NCBI RefSeq assembly: GCF_007830155.1
Contig: NZ_VLKY01000002.1
Coordinates: 62,001-126,000 of the forward strand
DNA: 64,000 nt
Source of the DNA: Pseudomonas duriflava
Lineage (GTDB): Bacteria; Pseudomonadota; Gammaproteobacteria; Pseudomonadales; Pseudomonadaceae
Direction: 5' to 3'
Every line of letters starts with the position of its first letter. Position 1 is the stretch's first letter. The position numbers and the translations under genes are program-made. This document shows positions 46,532-56,126 of this stretch, piece by piece. Below the pieces are notes generated by a model. That model saw nothing but the letters and a program-made list of their open reading frames with translations. It had not been told where the DNA came from and did not search any database.

Positions 46532-47272
46532 ATGTCTGCTGACGATACGCTAAACGCTCGCCGGGACTTCCTGCGTAAATCTCTGACCCTTATCCCTGTA
46601 GTTACCCTAGCCACAACAGGCGGTGCCGGACTGGCATTGGCAGAGCCCGAGCGACAGCATAGCGATAACAAGCCGGGTGAAAGCCCTGCAGCGGATGCCT
46701 ATCAGCCTACGTTCTTTACGCCAGAAGAATGGGCCTTTCTTCAAGCTGCCGTAGCACGCTTGATTCCCGCCGACGACCGCGGCCCCGGCGCCCTGGAAGC
46801 CGGGGTGTCGGAATACATCGACCGGCAGATGAACACGCCTTATGCCCAGGGTGCGAACTGGTACATGCAGGGCCCTTTCCAACCTGATGCGCCCTCCGAG
46901 ATGGGTTATCAGCTCAGGCTGAACCCCCAGCAGGTCTACCGCCTCGGCATCAAGGCGGCGGATGATTGGTCCCGCCAGCAATACGGTAAAACATTTGCCG
47001 AGCTGGATGCCGAGACGCAGGACACCACGCTCAAGCAGTTCGAAGCCGGCAAAGCCGACTTTCAAGCACTGCCATCCAAGACTTTTTTCGCTGCCCTGCT
47101 GCAAAACACCAAGGAAGGGTTCTTTTGCGACCCGATCCATGGGGGCAACAAGGACATGATCGGCTGGAAGCTGGTGGGCTTCCCCGGTGCCCGCGCCGAC
47201 TTCATGGACTGGGTGGAGCGTGACGTGTCCTACCCCTTCCCGCCCGTTTCCATCCGCGGCGAGAGGGCTTGA
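46532..47272 (+). CDS. Gluconate 2-dehydrogenase-type subunit 3 (gamma, Tat-exported)
   Basis: A 246-residue protein with a twin-arginine signal (NARRDFLRKSLTLIPVVTLATTG), as usual for this subunit, and the subunit-3 domain (FFTPEEWAFLQAAVARLIPADDRGPGALEAGVSEYIDRQM). It escorts the FAD subunit through the Tat system and stabilises the complex. GGGA precedes ATG 46532. The stop at 47272 is four bases before the next start. Confidence 0.92.
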   Translation: MSADDTLNARRDFLRKSLTLIPVVTLATTGGAGLALAEPERQHSDNKPGESPAADAYQPTFFTPEEWAFLQAAVARLIPADDRGPGALEAGVSEYIDRQMNTPYAQGANWYMQGPFQPDAPSEMGYQLRLNPQQVYRLGIKAADDWSRQQYGKTFAELDAETQDTTLKQFEAGKADFQALPSKTFFAALLQNTKEGFFCDPIHGGNKDMIGWKLVGFPGARADFMDWVERDVSYPFPPVSIRGERA

Positions 47273-47275
47273 TCC

Positions 47276-49063
47276 ATGGCCAAAGTAATGCAGAAAACCG
47301 ATGTGGTCATCGTGGGCTTTGGCTGGACCGGCGCCATTATGGCCAAGGAACTTACCGAAGCGGGCCTTTCCGTAGTTGCCCTGGAGCGCGGCCCGATGCG
47401 CGATACCTACCCGGACGGCTCCTATCCGCAGGTCATCGACGAGCTGACCTACAGCATCCGCCGCAAGCTGTTCATGGATAACTCCAAGGAAACCGTCACT
47501 ATCCGCCACACCGTGAACGACACGGCCCTGCCCTATCGTCAACTGGGTGCCTTCCTTCCCGGTGACGGCGTGGGTGGCGCGGGACTGCACTGGTCCGGCG
47601 TGCACTTTCGGGTCGATCCGGTGGAGCTGCGCCTGCGCAGTCATTACGAGGAGCGCTACGGCAAGAACTTTATCCCGGACGGTATGACGATCCAGGACTT
47701 TGGCGTGACCTACGAGGAGCTGGAGCCCTACTTTGATTTTGCCGAAAAGGTCTTTGGTACCTCAGGCCAGGCGTGGACGGTGAAAGGCGAGCTGGTGGGT
47801 AAAGGCAAGGGCGGCAATCCGTTCGCACCGGACCGCTCCGATCATTTCCCGCTGCCGCCGCAGAAAAATCCCGTCTCGGCGCAGCTGTTCCAGAAAGCGG
47901 CCTGGGACGTGGGCTACCACCCCTACGACCTGCCTTCGGCCAATACGTCCGGTCCCTACACCAACCCGTACGGCTGCCAGATGGGGCCATGCAACTTCTG
48001 TGGTTACTGCAGCGGCTACGTCTGCTACATGTACTCGAAGTCCTCGCCGAACCTGAACATTCTCCCGGCGCTGCGCCAGGAGCCCGGATTCGAGCTGCGC
48101 GCCGGTGCCCATGTACTGAAGGTAAACCTGACCGATGACAAGAAACTCGCCACCGGCGTGACCTATGTGGACGCCCAGGGCAACGAGATCGAGCAACCGG
48201 CGGATATCGTCATTCTGGGTGCCTTCCAGTTCAACAACGTGCGGTTGATGCTGCTCTCGGGGATCGGCAAACCCTACGACCCGAAAACGGGCGAAGGGGT
48301 AGTCGGCAAGAACTTCGCCTATCAGAACATGGCGACCATCAAGGTCTATTTCGACAAGAACCAGCACTTCACCAACCCCTTCATCGGGGCGGGCGGCAAC
48401 GGCGTGGCGGTGGACGATTTCAACGCGGACAACTTTGACCACGGTCCCCACGGCTTCGTGGGCGGTTCACCGTTCTGGGTCAACCAGGCGGGTACGCGCC
48501 CCATCGCCGGTGTAAGTAACCCGTCCGGCACGCCCAACTGGGGCAGCCAGTGGAAGGCCGCAGCTGCCGACTATTACAACCATCAGCTCTCGATGGACTC
48601 CCACGGCGCGCACCAGTCCTACCGTGGCAATTACCTGGACCTCGACCCTACCTATAAGGACGCGTACGGCATGCCGCTCTTGCGCATGACCTTCGACTGG
48701 CAGGAAAACGACTTCAAGATGACCCACTTTATGGTGGGCAAGATGAAGAAGATCGCCGAGGCCATGAACCCCAAGGCGATCAACGTACAGGTCAAGTCGC
48801 CGGGCACGCATTTCAACACAGTCAGCTACCAGACCACCCACCTGAACGGTGGCGCGATCATGGGCACCGACCCGAAGACCAGCGCAGTGAACCGTTACCT
48901 GCAGAGCTGGGACGTGCATAACGTGTTTGTGCCGGGCGCGTCGGCCTTCCCGCAGGGGCTGGGTTACAACCCCACGGGCCTGGTGGCAGCGCTGACGTAC
49001 TGGTCCGCCCGGGCGATTCGCGAGCAGTACCTGAAGAACCCCGGCCCGCTGGTTCAGGCATAA
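47276..49063 (+). CDS. FAD-containing dehydrogenase large subunit (GMC family, gluconate 2-dehydrogenase type)
   Basis: A 595-residue GMC oxidoreductase without its own signal peptide. The FAD dinucleotide motif is VIVGFGWTGAIMAKEL near residue 9. A cysteine-rich stretch (GCQMGPCNFCGYCSGYVC, near 240) matches the iron-sulfur-binding region known in this FAD-dehydrogenase group. The C-terminal GMC motif GLGYNPTGLVAALTYWSAR is present. It oxidises a sugar, sugar acid or polyol and passes electrons to the cytochrome subunit. Gluconate to 2-ketogluconate is the best guess, but related enzymes use sorbitol, glucose or fructose. It is exported as a hitchhiker with the Tat subunit. Confidence 0.9.
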   Translation: MAKVMQKTDVVIVGFGWTGAIMAKELTEAGLSVVALERGPMRDTYPDGSYPQVIDELTYSIRRKLFMDNSKETVTIRHTVNDTALPYRQLGAFLPGDGVGGAGLHWSGVHFRVDPVELRLRSHYEERYGKNFIPDGMTIQDFGVTYEELEPYFDFAEKVFGTSGQAWTVKGELVGKGKGGNPFAPDRSDHFPLPPQKNPVSAQLFQKAAWDVGYHPYDLPSANTSGPYTNPYGCQMGPCNFCGYCSGYVCYMYSKSSPNLNILPALRQEPGFELRAGAHVLKVNLTDDKKLATGVTYVDAQGNEIEQPADIVILGAFQFNNVRLMLLSGIGKPYDPKTGEGVVGKNFAYQNMATIKVYFDKNQHFTNPFIGAGGNGVAVDDFNADNFDHGPHGFVGGSPFWVNQAGTRPIAGVSNPSGTPNWGSQWKAAAADYYNHQLSMDSHGAHQSYRGNYLDLDPTYKDAYGMPLLRMTFDWQENDFKMTHFMVGKMKKIAEAMNPKAINVQVKSPGTHFNTVSYQTTHLNGGAIMGTDPKTSAVNRYLQSWDVHNVFVPGASAFPQGLGYNPTGLVAALTYWSARAIREQYLKNPGPLVQA

Positions 49064-49075
49064 GGAGCAGTGACC

Positions 49076-50416
49076 ATGAAAACGATCCTCTCCGCCCTGG
49101 CCTTGAGCCTGCTGGCTTCGTCCGCGTTCGCCCAGGACGCCGCTCCCGATCAGGCCCTGATCAAGCAGGGCGAATACCTCGCTCGTGCCGGGGACTGCGT
49201 AGCCTGCCATACCGCACAAGGCGGCAAGCCTTTCGCCGGCGGCCTGCCTATGGAAACCCCCATAGGGACGATCTACTCCACCAACATTACGCCGGACAAG
49301 AGCACCGGTATCGGAAACTACAGCTTTGAAGATTTCGACAAAGCCGTGCGCCATGGTATTGCAAAGGAAGGCTATACCCTGTATCCGGCGATGCCGTATC
49401 CCTCTTACGCCCGGGTGACCAAGGAGGACATGAAGGCGCTGTATGCCTACTTCATGTCTGGCGTCGATCCGGTGACCAAGCCCAACCAGGATGTAGACAT
49501 TCCCTGGCCGTTGTCCATGCGCTGGCCGCTGGCGGCGTGGCGCATGCTGTTTGCCCCCGAGGTCGCCGACTTCACGCCTGCCCCGGGCCAGGACCCAGTC
49601 ATCGCCCGCGGCGCCTATCTGGTGGAAGGCCTGGGCCACTGCGGCGCCTGTCACACGCCACGTGGTTTCGCCATGCAGGAAAAAGCCCTCAGCGATGCCG
49701 ATGGCAAGGACTTCCTCGCGGGTAGCGCTCCGCTGGAAGGCTGGATCGCGAAAAGCCTACGCAATGACCATAAAGACGGCATTGCCCGCTGGGACGAAGC
49801 GCAGTTGGTGGAATTCCTCAAGACGGGCCGCTCGGACGACATGGCCGTCTTTGGAGGTATGACGCAAGTGGTCGAGCACAGCCTGCAATACCTGAGCGAC
49901 GAAGACCTGACTGCTATCGTCCGTTACCTGAAGACGCTTTCGCCAGTCCATCCGGACGCCCAGCCTTACCAGCGCAACAATGCCGTTTCCGAGGCACTGG
50001 TAAAGGGCGACGAAAGCCCGCGCGGCGCAGCGGTCTATATTGATAATTGCAATGCCTGTCACCGCTCTGACGGACTAGGCTACGACCGAGCCTTCCCGGC
50101 ACTTGCGGGCAATCCCGTGGTGCAGACAGACGACCCAACCTCATTGATTCACATCGTGCTGGAAGGCGGCACACTACCGGGGCTCAAGCACGCCCCATCA
50201 ACCATCGTCATGCCGCCTTTCGGCTGGCGCCTGGACGATCAGCAGGTGGCGGACGTGGTGACCTTTATCCGTACCAGCTGGGGTAACAAGGGCGGCCCGG
50301 TAGACCCCAAGGCCGTTGCCGCACTGCGTAACGACAAGAACCGCACCACGTCGGGCGACGACGTCGGCCAGACAGCCTATAGCAATCAGCCGGACCAGAC
50401 GCCGGACCTCCGCTAA
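49076..50416 (+). CDS. Triheme cytochrome c subunit of the membrane dehydrogenase
   Basis: A 446-residue periplasmic cytochrome with signal peptide MKTILSALALSLLASSAFA. Three CxxCH haem sites are CVACH (41-45), CGACH (189-193) and CNACH (325-329). It carries electrons from the FAD subunit to ubiquinone. The ATG at 49076 sits eight bases after AAGGAG, better than the GTG at 49070. A terminator follows at 50434. Together the three genes give the classic three-subunit gluconate 2-dehydrogenase layout: subunit 3, FAD subunit, cytochrome. Confidence 0.93.
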   Translation: MKTILSALALSLLASSAFAQDAAPDQALIKQGEYLARAGDCVACHTAQGGKPFAGGLPMETPIGTIYSTNITPDKSTGIGNYSFEDFDKAVRHGIAKEGYTLYPAMPYPSYARVTKEDMKALYAYFMSGVDPVTKPNQDVDIPWPLSMRWPLAAWRMLFAPEVADFTPAPGQDPVIARGAYLVEGLGHCGACHTPRGFAMQEKALSDADGKDFLAGSAPLEGWIAKSLRNDHKDGIARWDEAQLVEFLKTGRSDDMAVFGGMTQVVEHSLQYLSDEDLTAIVRYLKTLSPVHPDAQPYQRNNAVSEALVKGDESPRGAAVYIDNCNACHRSDGLGYDRAFPALAGNPVVQTDDPTSLIHIVLEGGTLPGLKHAPSTIVMPPFGWRLDDQQVADVVTFIRTSWGNKGGPVDPKAVAALRNDKNRTTSGDDVGQTAYSNQPDQTPDLR

Positions 50417-50433
50417 CAGGGCTGCTGTAAACC

Positions 50434-50463
50434 CAACACCCGCTTCGGCGGGTGTTGTTCTTT
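50434..50463 (+). terminator. Rho-independent terminator after the dehydrogenase operon
   Basis: CAACACCCGC-TTCG-GCGGGTGTTG followed by TTCTTT, 18 bases after the cytochrome gene stop. The UUCG tetraloop makes the hairpin especially stable. Confidence 0.92.
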
Positions 50464-50475
50464 GAAGCTCAAGGT

Positions 50476-51924
50476 TCAGTCAAGCGCTTCGCCCGCCAGT
50501 AAGGACAGGCCCACCTCCGAGGCTTTATCCCCCGGCAGGATCTTGCCCGGGTTAAGAAGGTTCTGCGGGTCCAATGCCTGCTTGATCAGCCGCATGGTGT
50601 TCACCGCGCCTGCACCGTGTTCCAGCTCCATGAACTTGATCTTGCCTGACCCGACGCCATGCTCACCGGTCGCGGTGCCGTCCAGGGCAATGGCACGGCG
50701 GACCAGCCGGTTATTGAGCGCTTCAGCCTCAGCCAGTTCGGCTTTGCTGTCCGGGTCGACGACCAGTCCCAGATGGAAATTACCGTCTCCCACGTGGCCA
50801 ACCATGGCAATAAAGAACGAAGCCTGTGCAAGGTCTTTCTCGGTCTCGATAATGCAGGGAGTAAGCTGCGAGATCGGCACGCATACATCTGTACTCCATA
50901 TCCGCCCGTTGGGCCGCATGGATTGCATGGCGTAGTGCACGCTATGACGGGCTTTCCATAGGGCATTGCGCGCGTCTGCGTCGGCTGCCGCAACAAAGCC
51001 CACGGCGGCGTTTTCCTCCACAATGGCCTGGGTCTGCTCGATCTGCTCGGCCACGCCAGCGGGCGAGCCGTGGAATTCAAAGAACAGCGTGGGTTGCTCA
51101 TCCAGCGTCATCTTGGAATAGCGGTTTACCGCCATGACGGTACGGGCATCCAGCAATTCGACCCGTGCCACAGGAATACCGTACTGGATAATCGATACTA
51201 CCGAGTTCACCGCACTCGCTACGTCCGGGAATGTGCAGACGGCCGCCGAAATCGTCTCGGGGATACCGTACAGCCGCAAGGTAACTTCGGTAATGATGCC
51301 CAGGGTGCCTTCCGAACCCACAAAGAGTCGCGTCAGGTCGTAACCCGCCGACGACTTGCGGGCACGGTTGGCTGTCTTGATCACACTACCGTCCGCCAGC
51401 ACCACGGTCAGCGACAGCACATTTTCCCGCATCGTGCCGTAGCGCACGGCATTGGTGCCGGATGCACGGGTCGCGGCCATACCGCCCAGGGTGCTTTCAC
51501 CGCCTGGATCGATGGGAAAGAACAGCCCCGAGGTTCGCAGCTCAGTGTTGAGCTGCTGCCGGGTCACGCCGGCCTCCACCGTAACGTCCAGATCGCCCGG
51601 CCGGATCGCCAGGATGCGCTGCATACGGCTCAAGTCGATGCAGATACCCCCATGAACAGCGCAAACATGCCCTTCCAGCGAAGTGCCGCCGCCAAACGGA
51701 ACAATAGGCACGCCGTACTTCGCACAGGTTTTGACAATACAGGACACTTCTTCCGTGCTCTGCACATAGCAGACGGCATCAGGCAATTGGGACCGATGAT
51801 AGGACTCGCCATGCCCGTGCTGCTCGCGCTCGGCCAAACTGGTAGAGAGCCGGTCGCCTAGCAGTGGTCTGAGTTCATCGAGGACGGCCTGGACAGGCAT
51901 CGGATAGGGCTGCTGCGCATTCAT
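50476..51924 (-). CDS. FAD-linked oxidase, D-lactate/glycolate dehydrogenase type
   Basis: A 482-residue flavoprotein of the VAO/PCMH fold. The N-terminal FAD domain has PIVPFGGGTSLEGHVCAVHGGICIDL near 75 and PGGESTLGGMAATRASGTNAVRYGTMRENVL near 139. The C-terminal FAD-oxidase domain carries FIAMVGHVGDGNFHLGLVVD and ATGEHGVGSGKIKFMELEHG, with metal-binding histidines. It resembles D-lactate dehydrogenase (cytochrome) and the GlcD subunit of glycolate oxidase. Without glcE/glcF neighbours, D-lactate or another 2-hydroxy acid is the likely substrate. Convergent with the upstream cytochrome gene. Confidence 0.9.
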   Translation of the reverse strand: MNAQQPYPMPVQAVLDELRPLLGDRLSTSLAEREQHGHGESYHRSQLPDAVCYVQSTEEVSCIVKTCAKYGVPIVPFGGGTSLEGHVCAVHGGICIDLSRMQRILAIRPGDLDVTVEAGVTRQQLNTELRTSGLFFPIDPGGESTLGGMAATRASGTNAVRYGTMRENVLSLTVVLADGSVIKTANRARKSSAGYDLTRLFVGSEGTLGIITEVTLRLYGIPETISAAVCTFPDVASAVNSVVSIIQYGIPVARVELLDARTVMAVNRYSKMTLDEQPTLFFEFHGSPAGVAEQIEQTQAIVEENAAVGFVAAADADARNALWKARHSVHYAMQSMRPNGRIWSTDVCVPISQLTPCIIETEKDLAQASFFIAMVGHVGDGNFHLGLVVDPDSKAELAEAEALNNRLVRRAIALDGTATGEHGVGSGKIKFMELEHGAGAVNTMRLIKQALDPQNLLNPGKILPGDKASEVGLSLLAGEALD

Positions 51925-52322
51925 GAATGGGGCACCTTGTTCTTGTTGTGACGATAGGCTGATCTTTAGCCTAGTACATTCCTATTTGCGAGAGGTCACA
52001 AAACCAGGCGTTACAGGGCGGGCCTAAATCAAGAGTGGGAGGCAATAGAAATAAATATTTCAGCCAGTCCGCTAATCTTTCGCCTGCCTGTAACAGGGAA
52101 ACAGGCAGAACGATGGAATGGGTTAAAAAGACAGGACTTCCTGCACCACTTCGGAGCTTGCTCCGGCGCTCCGCTCCTTCGTTTCTCTATAGCTCAGGGC
52201 CTGGATACCTAACCGCTCAGCCCCCTTTTCTAACTCCACACCAGCAACCACAGCGCCTGCGCTCAGCGCAGTTGTTAGACGTGTTGTTGTGACTCCCCTC
52301 TGCTGAACACAAGGACGAAGCG
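51925..52322. other. Non-coding gap with several short palindromes
   Basis: No good coding frame. The stretch has several small palindromes, for example GGAGC-TTGCTCC around 52155 and CTGCGC-TCA-GCGCAG near 52260, followed by GTTAGAC. These recall attC-like ends, but the arms do not fit (see rejected items). The promoter for the DUF2628 gene is expected near 52280-52310. Confidence 0.35.
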
Positions 52323-52745
52323 ATGCCTGAACTGGAACACTGCCGGGAAATTTCCTATAAGCCGAAGTGGCAAGAGCGTTTTGCCTTTTTTGATAAGTAC
52401 GGCGATCCCAGGAGCGAAACCTGGAAAGCTGCCTTTAAGTCACTTCCCTTCATGAAAAAAGTGCTGATCAACAGGAACTGGCTCGCCTTTTTCTTCGGCC
52501 CGGTTTATCTCTTCATTCTGGGCCTATGGAAAATGAACCTGACGCTGATCGGCATCATAGTTCTAATCGCCCTGCTTGAAGTCTTACTTAGCGAATACGG
52601 CGGTATCGAAATACCGCAAATTCTGGACGTCGGCATCAACTTCGTACTAGCCAACCTGTACGCCTTGGTCACCAACTATGCGTATTACCTGAAGGAAACA
52701 AAAAACACGCAAAGTTGGAATCCATTCAAAGGAGTCAGGCTCTAA
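52323..52745 (+). CDS. DUF2628 domain membrane protein (140 aa)
   Basis: A 140-residue protein with a soluble N-terminal part (CREISYKPKWQERFAFFDKYGDPRSETWKAAFKSLPFMKKVLINRNWLAFFFGPVYLFILG) and two or three membrane segments. The WLAFFFGPVYLFILGLWKM motif is the DUF2628 signature. The function is unknown. The gene has lower GC than its neighbours, which may hint at horizontal gain. Confidence 0.8.
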   Translation: MPELEHCREISYKPKWQERFAFFDKYGDPRSETWKAAFKSLPFMKKVLINRNWLAFFFGPVYLFILGLWKMNLTLIGIIVLIALLEVLLSEYGGIEIPQILDVGINFVLANLYALVTNYAYYLKETKNTQSWNPFKGVRL

Positions 52746-52879
52746 CCACAGAAAGCCCCGTGCCGCATCGGTTTTGTTGACCTGCTAACACTCTATGATC
52801 AAGCCCTGATGTAATTTGGCAACGGGCTTGATCAAGCCAGCCGGAACAGTTCACCCTGTAGCACCATCGTTTCGCCTGG

Positions 52880-55474
52880 GTGACTGTGCTGACTACGATT
52901 CGTCATCATCTCCTTACGCCTCGTTGGCTGCGCAGAGCAGGCGTGCTGCTGTTCCTGCTATTAATGCTTCTGGCATTAGGCAGCCTCGGCTGGGCCTTGT
53001 TCTTACGTGGTCTGGAGATCACCCATTGGCAGACGACCGGCCTATCAATCGACCGGCACGGTATCGGTTTGGCTGCACTAGAAGTAGAGCGGCATAGCGA
53101 TGATGGTTCGGGGATGAAAATAACGGCCGGGCCCGCTCGTCTTGACTGGACCGCCAGCAGGGTTACGTTGGAGCAGGTCGAGATGACGCTTGATCAGGCC
53201 GAGACGCCCACCCCATCTACAGACGATACACCCTTTACGCTGGATGATTTCCCCACCCTACCCGGCTGGCTGCCCCATCACCTGAGCGTCAACGCCTTCC
53301 GGCTCAACCTGCCCTGTACACAGGGGCATTGCCTGCTTGAGGGCACCCTTAGCGTCGACCGCGCCCGGGATACGCTGTGGCCGCTCACCTTGAATGTAGA
53401 GCTACTACACGACGGAAAGCGACTCCAAGGAGTGGCATTGATAGAGGGAAGCCGCGAAGCACCTCGCCTGACAACTACCCTGGCTCTTGATGGCCAGCCT
53501 CGCCTCACGCTGCGCATGGCCCTTACGCGCACTACCGAAGGCCAGGCCTTGAGTGGCGATCTGTTGATTCCTACCCTCAACGAAGCGCCCTGGCTGTTGG
53601 CCTGGCTCAACGATTGGTGGCCACTCCCGCCGCTGTCCACCGAGGCAATGCCAGGCGCTTTGCATGTTCTGGGTGACTGGCAGCTCCTGTTACCGTCTGA
53701 CGTACGTGCGCTCGGCGACCTGCTAAGCGCCACAGGAACGGTGCGGCTCGATGCACACCTGCCGCAGCCGTGGCCGGTGCCTAACGTAGGCGCAGTTCAG
53801 GGCGATCTGAAGCTGCAAGCCGCTCTGGATGCAGGCCGTGTACTGCCTCAGGTGTTGAAGGCCGACCTGAACCTGGCCACACAACAAACCGCCTGGCACA
53901 AGCAGCTACCGAAAGGCATCCGCTTCGATAATGTGCGTTTCAAGGCCGCCACGCTGGACAATACCAAGCCTGACGCTGATGCACTGCTGCCGCTTGAGAT
54001 CGATATCCGCACGCAGGGCGAGGCCGCCTTGACCCTGCAAGGGCGAATGGCCGTAGCGACCCAACCGCCTTGGCGCCTGCGTCTGGACAACACCGCACTC
54101 AGCGGGCAGCTGGACGGCATCCAACAACCCGGCGTTAATCTACAGCGTGCCGGTATACAGCTGAGGGCGAGCGGCACGTTGAACACGACACAGGCCGACC
54201 TGACCTTTTCTGAGTTCATACTCAAGGCCGCCCGGTTGGACACAGGAAGCGGCGAATCCTCGATCCGCCTGGAAAACACGACCGCTACGGTTCCCGGACT
54301 TCGCCTGCAAAGTACATGGGGGCAGGACACTGCCTTGACCTATCGTGCAAGTGGCCCGCTTGAGTTACGCAGCGAACGACTGACCCAGGCGCAGCTCAAA
54401 CCACAGGGCTGGCGCTGGGTCGGCCCGGTGGAGGTAACAGAGCAACGCCTGACCTTGAACGGCACCCTGCGGACAGACAGCGGCCTGAGCCTGCCTACTC
54501 AACTAACCCAGATTTATGCCAGTGGGCTCGACCTCAAAACCGAATTCGCTCCGCTCTTCATGCGGGCCGGCAATCCTTTGGCCGGCACGCTGGCCGCCTG
54601 GCCGGATACGCTCGAATTCAATGACGGGCGCCTACAGGGCTCGGCCCGCCTGAAGCTGCCCGTCAAGGGCGCCATGACTCTAAACCTGCAACTCGATGGC
54701 CAGGGCCTGGGTGGGCTGTACGACCGCGCCGAGTTCAGCGGGCTGACGGTCCGTCCTTCTCTCACCCTCACAGGCAATCGCCTGGCCGTAGAGATTCCCG
54801 ATCTAATGCTGCGCGAGCTTAATCCAGGCGTGGTGCTGGGGCCGCTGCAGTTGAGCGGACGTTATCAGGCCTCTCTGGACGCACCACTGGCCGGCACGCT
54901 GAATTGGCAGCAGGTTACACTCGACGTATTGAGCGGTCAGGTCTCGCTACCGCCGGGGCAAGGTAATCTGGGTAACTTATCCCTTAACCTGCCGGTTCGG
55001 ATTCAAGGTATCCAACTCGCCTCGCTGCTTGAAGCCTATCCCACCGAGGGCTTGAGCGGCAAAGGAACAATCGACGGCGAACTTCCGCTGCGCTGGACGC
55101 GTGAGGGCATTCGCGTCGAGCAGGGATATGTCGCTGCGCGCGAGCCGGGCTTTCTGCGTTTTCGTTCGGAGCGCATCACAGCTTTGGGTCGTACTAATCC
55201 GGGAATGCAGTTGGTAGCCGACGCCCTGGAGGATTTCCATTACGCTGTGCTGCGCAGTGGCGTCGACTATCACGAAGACGGCACGCTGAATTTGTCGCTA
55301 CGCCTGGAGGGTCGCAACCCGGATCTTCAGAAAGGACGCGCCTTTAATTTCAGCATCAACCTGGAAGAAAACATTCCGCAGCTGTTGACCAGCCTGCAAC
55401 TGACTGACCGAGTCAGCGAGACACTTCAGCGTCGTGTGCAGGAACGTCTGCGGCGCGATTCATCGCATCCATGA
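52880..55474 (+). CDS. ydbH: YdbH-family intermembrane phospholipid transport protein (AsmA-like)
   Basis: An 864-residue protein anchored by one N-terminal helix (VLLFLLLMLLALGSLGWALFL), with a long periplasmic beta-rich part typical of YdbH/TamB-like AsmA proteins that bridge the two membranes. YdbH acts with YhdP and TamB in moving phospholipids to the outer membrane in E. coli. It precedes ynbE and ydbL in the same order as in E. coli. The start is uncertain between GTG 52880 and GTG 52886; neither has a strong ribosome site. Confidence 0.88.
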   Translation: MTVLTTIRHHLLTPRWLRRAGVLLFLLLMLLALGSLGWALFLRGLEITHWQTTGLSIDRHGIGLAALEVERHSDDGSGMKITAGPARLDWTASRVTLEQVEMTLDQAETPTPSTDDTPFTLDDFPTLPGWLPHHLSVNAFRLNLPCTQGHCLLEGTLSVDRARDTLWPLTLNVELLHDGKRLQGVALIEGSREAPRLTTTLALDGQPRLTLRMALTRTTEGQALSGDLLIPTLNEAPWLLAWLNDWWPLPPLSTEAMPGALHVLGDWQLLLPSDVRALGDLLSATGTVRLDAHLPQPWPVPNVGAVQGDLKLQAALDAGRVLPQVLKADLNLATQQTAWHKQLPKGIRFDNVRFKAATLDNTKPDADALLPLEIDIRTQGEAALTLQGRMAVATQPPWRLRLDNTALSGQLDGIQQPGVNLQRAGIQLRASGTLNTTQADLTFSEFILKAARLDTGSGESSIRLENTTATVPGLRLQSTWGQDTALTYRASGPLELRSERLTQAQLKPQGWRWVGPVEVTEQRLTLNGTLRTDSGLSLPTQLTQIYASGLDLKTEFAPLFMRAGNPLAGTLAAWPDTLEFNDGRLQGSARLKLPVKGAMTLNLQLDGQGLGGLYDRAEFSGLTVRPSLTLTGNRLAVEIPDLMLRELNPGVVLGPLQLSGRYQASLDAPLAGTLNWQQVTLDVLSGQVSLPPGQGNLGNLSLNLPVRIQGIQLASLLEAYPTEGLSGKGTIDGELPLRWTREGIRVEQGYVAAREPGFLRFRSERITALGRTNPGMQLVADALEDFHYAVLRSGVDYHEDGTLNLSLRLEGRNPDLQKGRAFNFSINLEENIPQLLTSLQLTDRVSETLQRRVQERLRRDSSHP

Positions 55475-55489
55475 CAGAGGAGAGCCCTG

Positions 55490-55681
55490 ATGGGGTTAAG
55501 CCCAAAGATTTACCTGTTGCTGCTCTGCCTGTTGGGCAGCGGCTGTACCCCGACCGTTCAGGTAGCGGTCCCCAACGAACCGATCAACATCAACCTGAAC
55601 GTAAAGATTCAGCACGAAATCTATATCAAGGTCGACAAGGCCCTGGATAATGTACTCAGCGAATCCAGCGGGTTGTTCTAA
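55490..55681 (+). CDS. ynbE: YnbE-family lipoprotein
   Basis: A 63-residue lipoprotein with lipobox LLGSGCTP near residue 19 and the family core VPNEPININLNVKIQHEIYIKVDKALDNVL. In E. coli, YnbE is an outer-membrane lipoprotein partner of YdbH for phospholipid transport. It lies 15 bases after ydbH and 12 bases before ydbL. Confidence 0.93.
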   Translation: MGLSPKIYLLLLCLLGSGCTPTVQVAVPNEPININLNVKIQHEIYIKVDKALDNVLSESSGLF

Positions 55682-55693
55682 GGAGCCAGACTC

Positions 55694-56038
55694 ATGCGTA
55701 CGTTCATTCGAATCGCCAGCTTGTGCCTGGCCTTTTCCTGCATCGCCCCTGCCTGGGCGATGGATCTCAATCAGGCCATGGAAGCGCTGGGCAGCGCCAA
55801 AGCGGCTGGACAGCTAGGTGAGCAGCCTAACGGCTACCTGGGTATAGTCAGCGGTGGCGGCCAAGCGAAAGAAATCGCGACCTTGATCAACAATGCCCGC
55901 CGCGCTGAATACAAGCGCCTGGCCCAGCAGAACGGCATTCAGCTGGGCGATGTGGAGGCCATCGCCGGGAAAAAAGCCTTGGATAAAACGCCGTCAGGCC
56001 AGTACATCCAGCTCAACGGCAAGTGGATCAGAAAGTAA
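55694..56038 (+). CDS. ydbL: YdbL-family (DUF1318) periplasmic protein
   Basis: A 114-residue secreted protein: signal peptide to about residue 23 (PAWA), then DLNQAMEALGSAKAAGQLGEQPNGYLGIVSGGGQAKEIATLINNARRAEYKRLA, the DUF1318 core. In E. coli, YdbL modulates the YdbH-YnbE pairing. Last gene of the three-gene unit; a terminator follows. Confidence 0.93.
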   Translation: MRTFIRIASLCLAFSCIAPAWAMDLNQAMEALGSAKAAGQLGEQPNGYLGIVSGGGQAKEIATLINNARRAEYKRLAQQNGIQLGDVEAIAGKKALDKTPSGQYIQLNGKWIRK

Positions 56039-56052
56039 AGCCATCACGATAG

Positions 56053-56074
56053 AGCCCGCATGGTGCGGGCTTTC
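56053..56074 (+). terminator. Rho-independent terminator after ydbL
   Basis: AGCCCGCA-TGG-TGCGGGCT followed by TTCATT, 14 bases after the ydbL stop. Confidence 0.82.
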
Positions 56075-56126
56075 ATTGAGGCATCATGCCGTCAAGGTCA
56101 CTTTCTAATTGCCGGAGCGCTCACCT

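Noticed and set aside
46607-47644. 345-codon minus-strand frame over the dehydrogenase genes.
   Set aside because: Antisense to two strongly supported genes; histidine/glycine-rich shadow composition.
48467-49654. 395-codon minus-strand frame over the FAD and cytochrome subunits.
   Set aside because: Antisense shadow of two well-matched genes.
52195-52290. attC-like (integron) site suggested by CCTAAC and GTTAGAC motifs and palindromes.
   Set aside because: The inner arms do not pair as attC sites need, the outer motifs fit the consensus only loosely, and no integrase or cassette array is visible.
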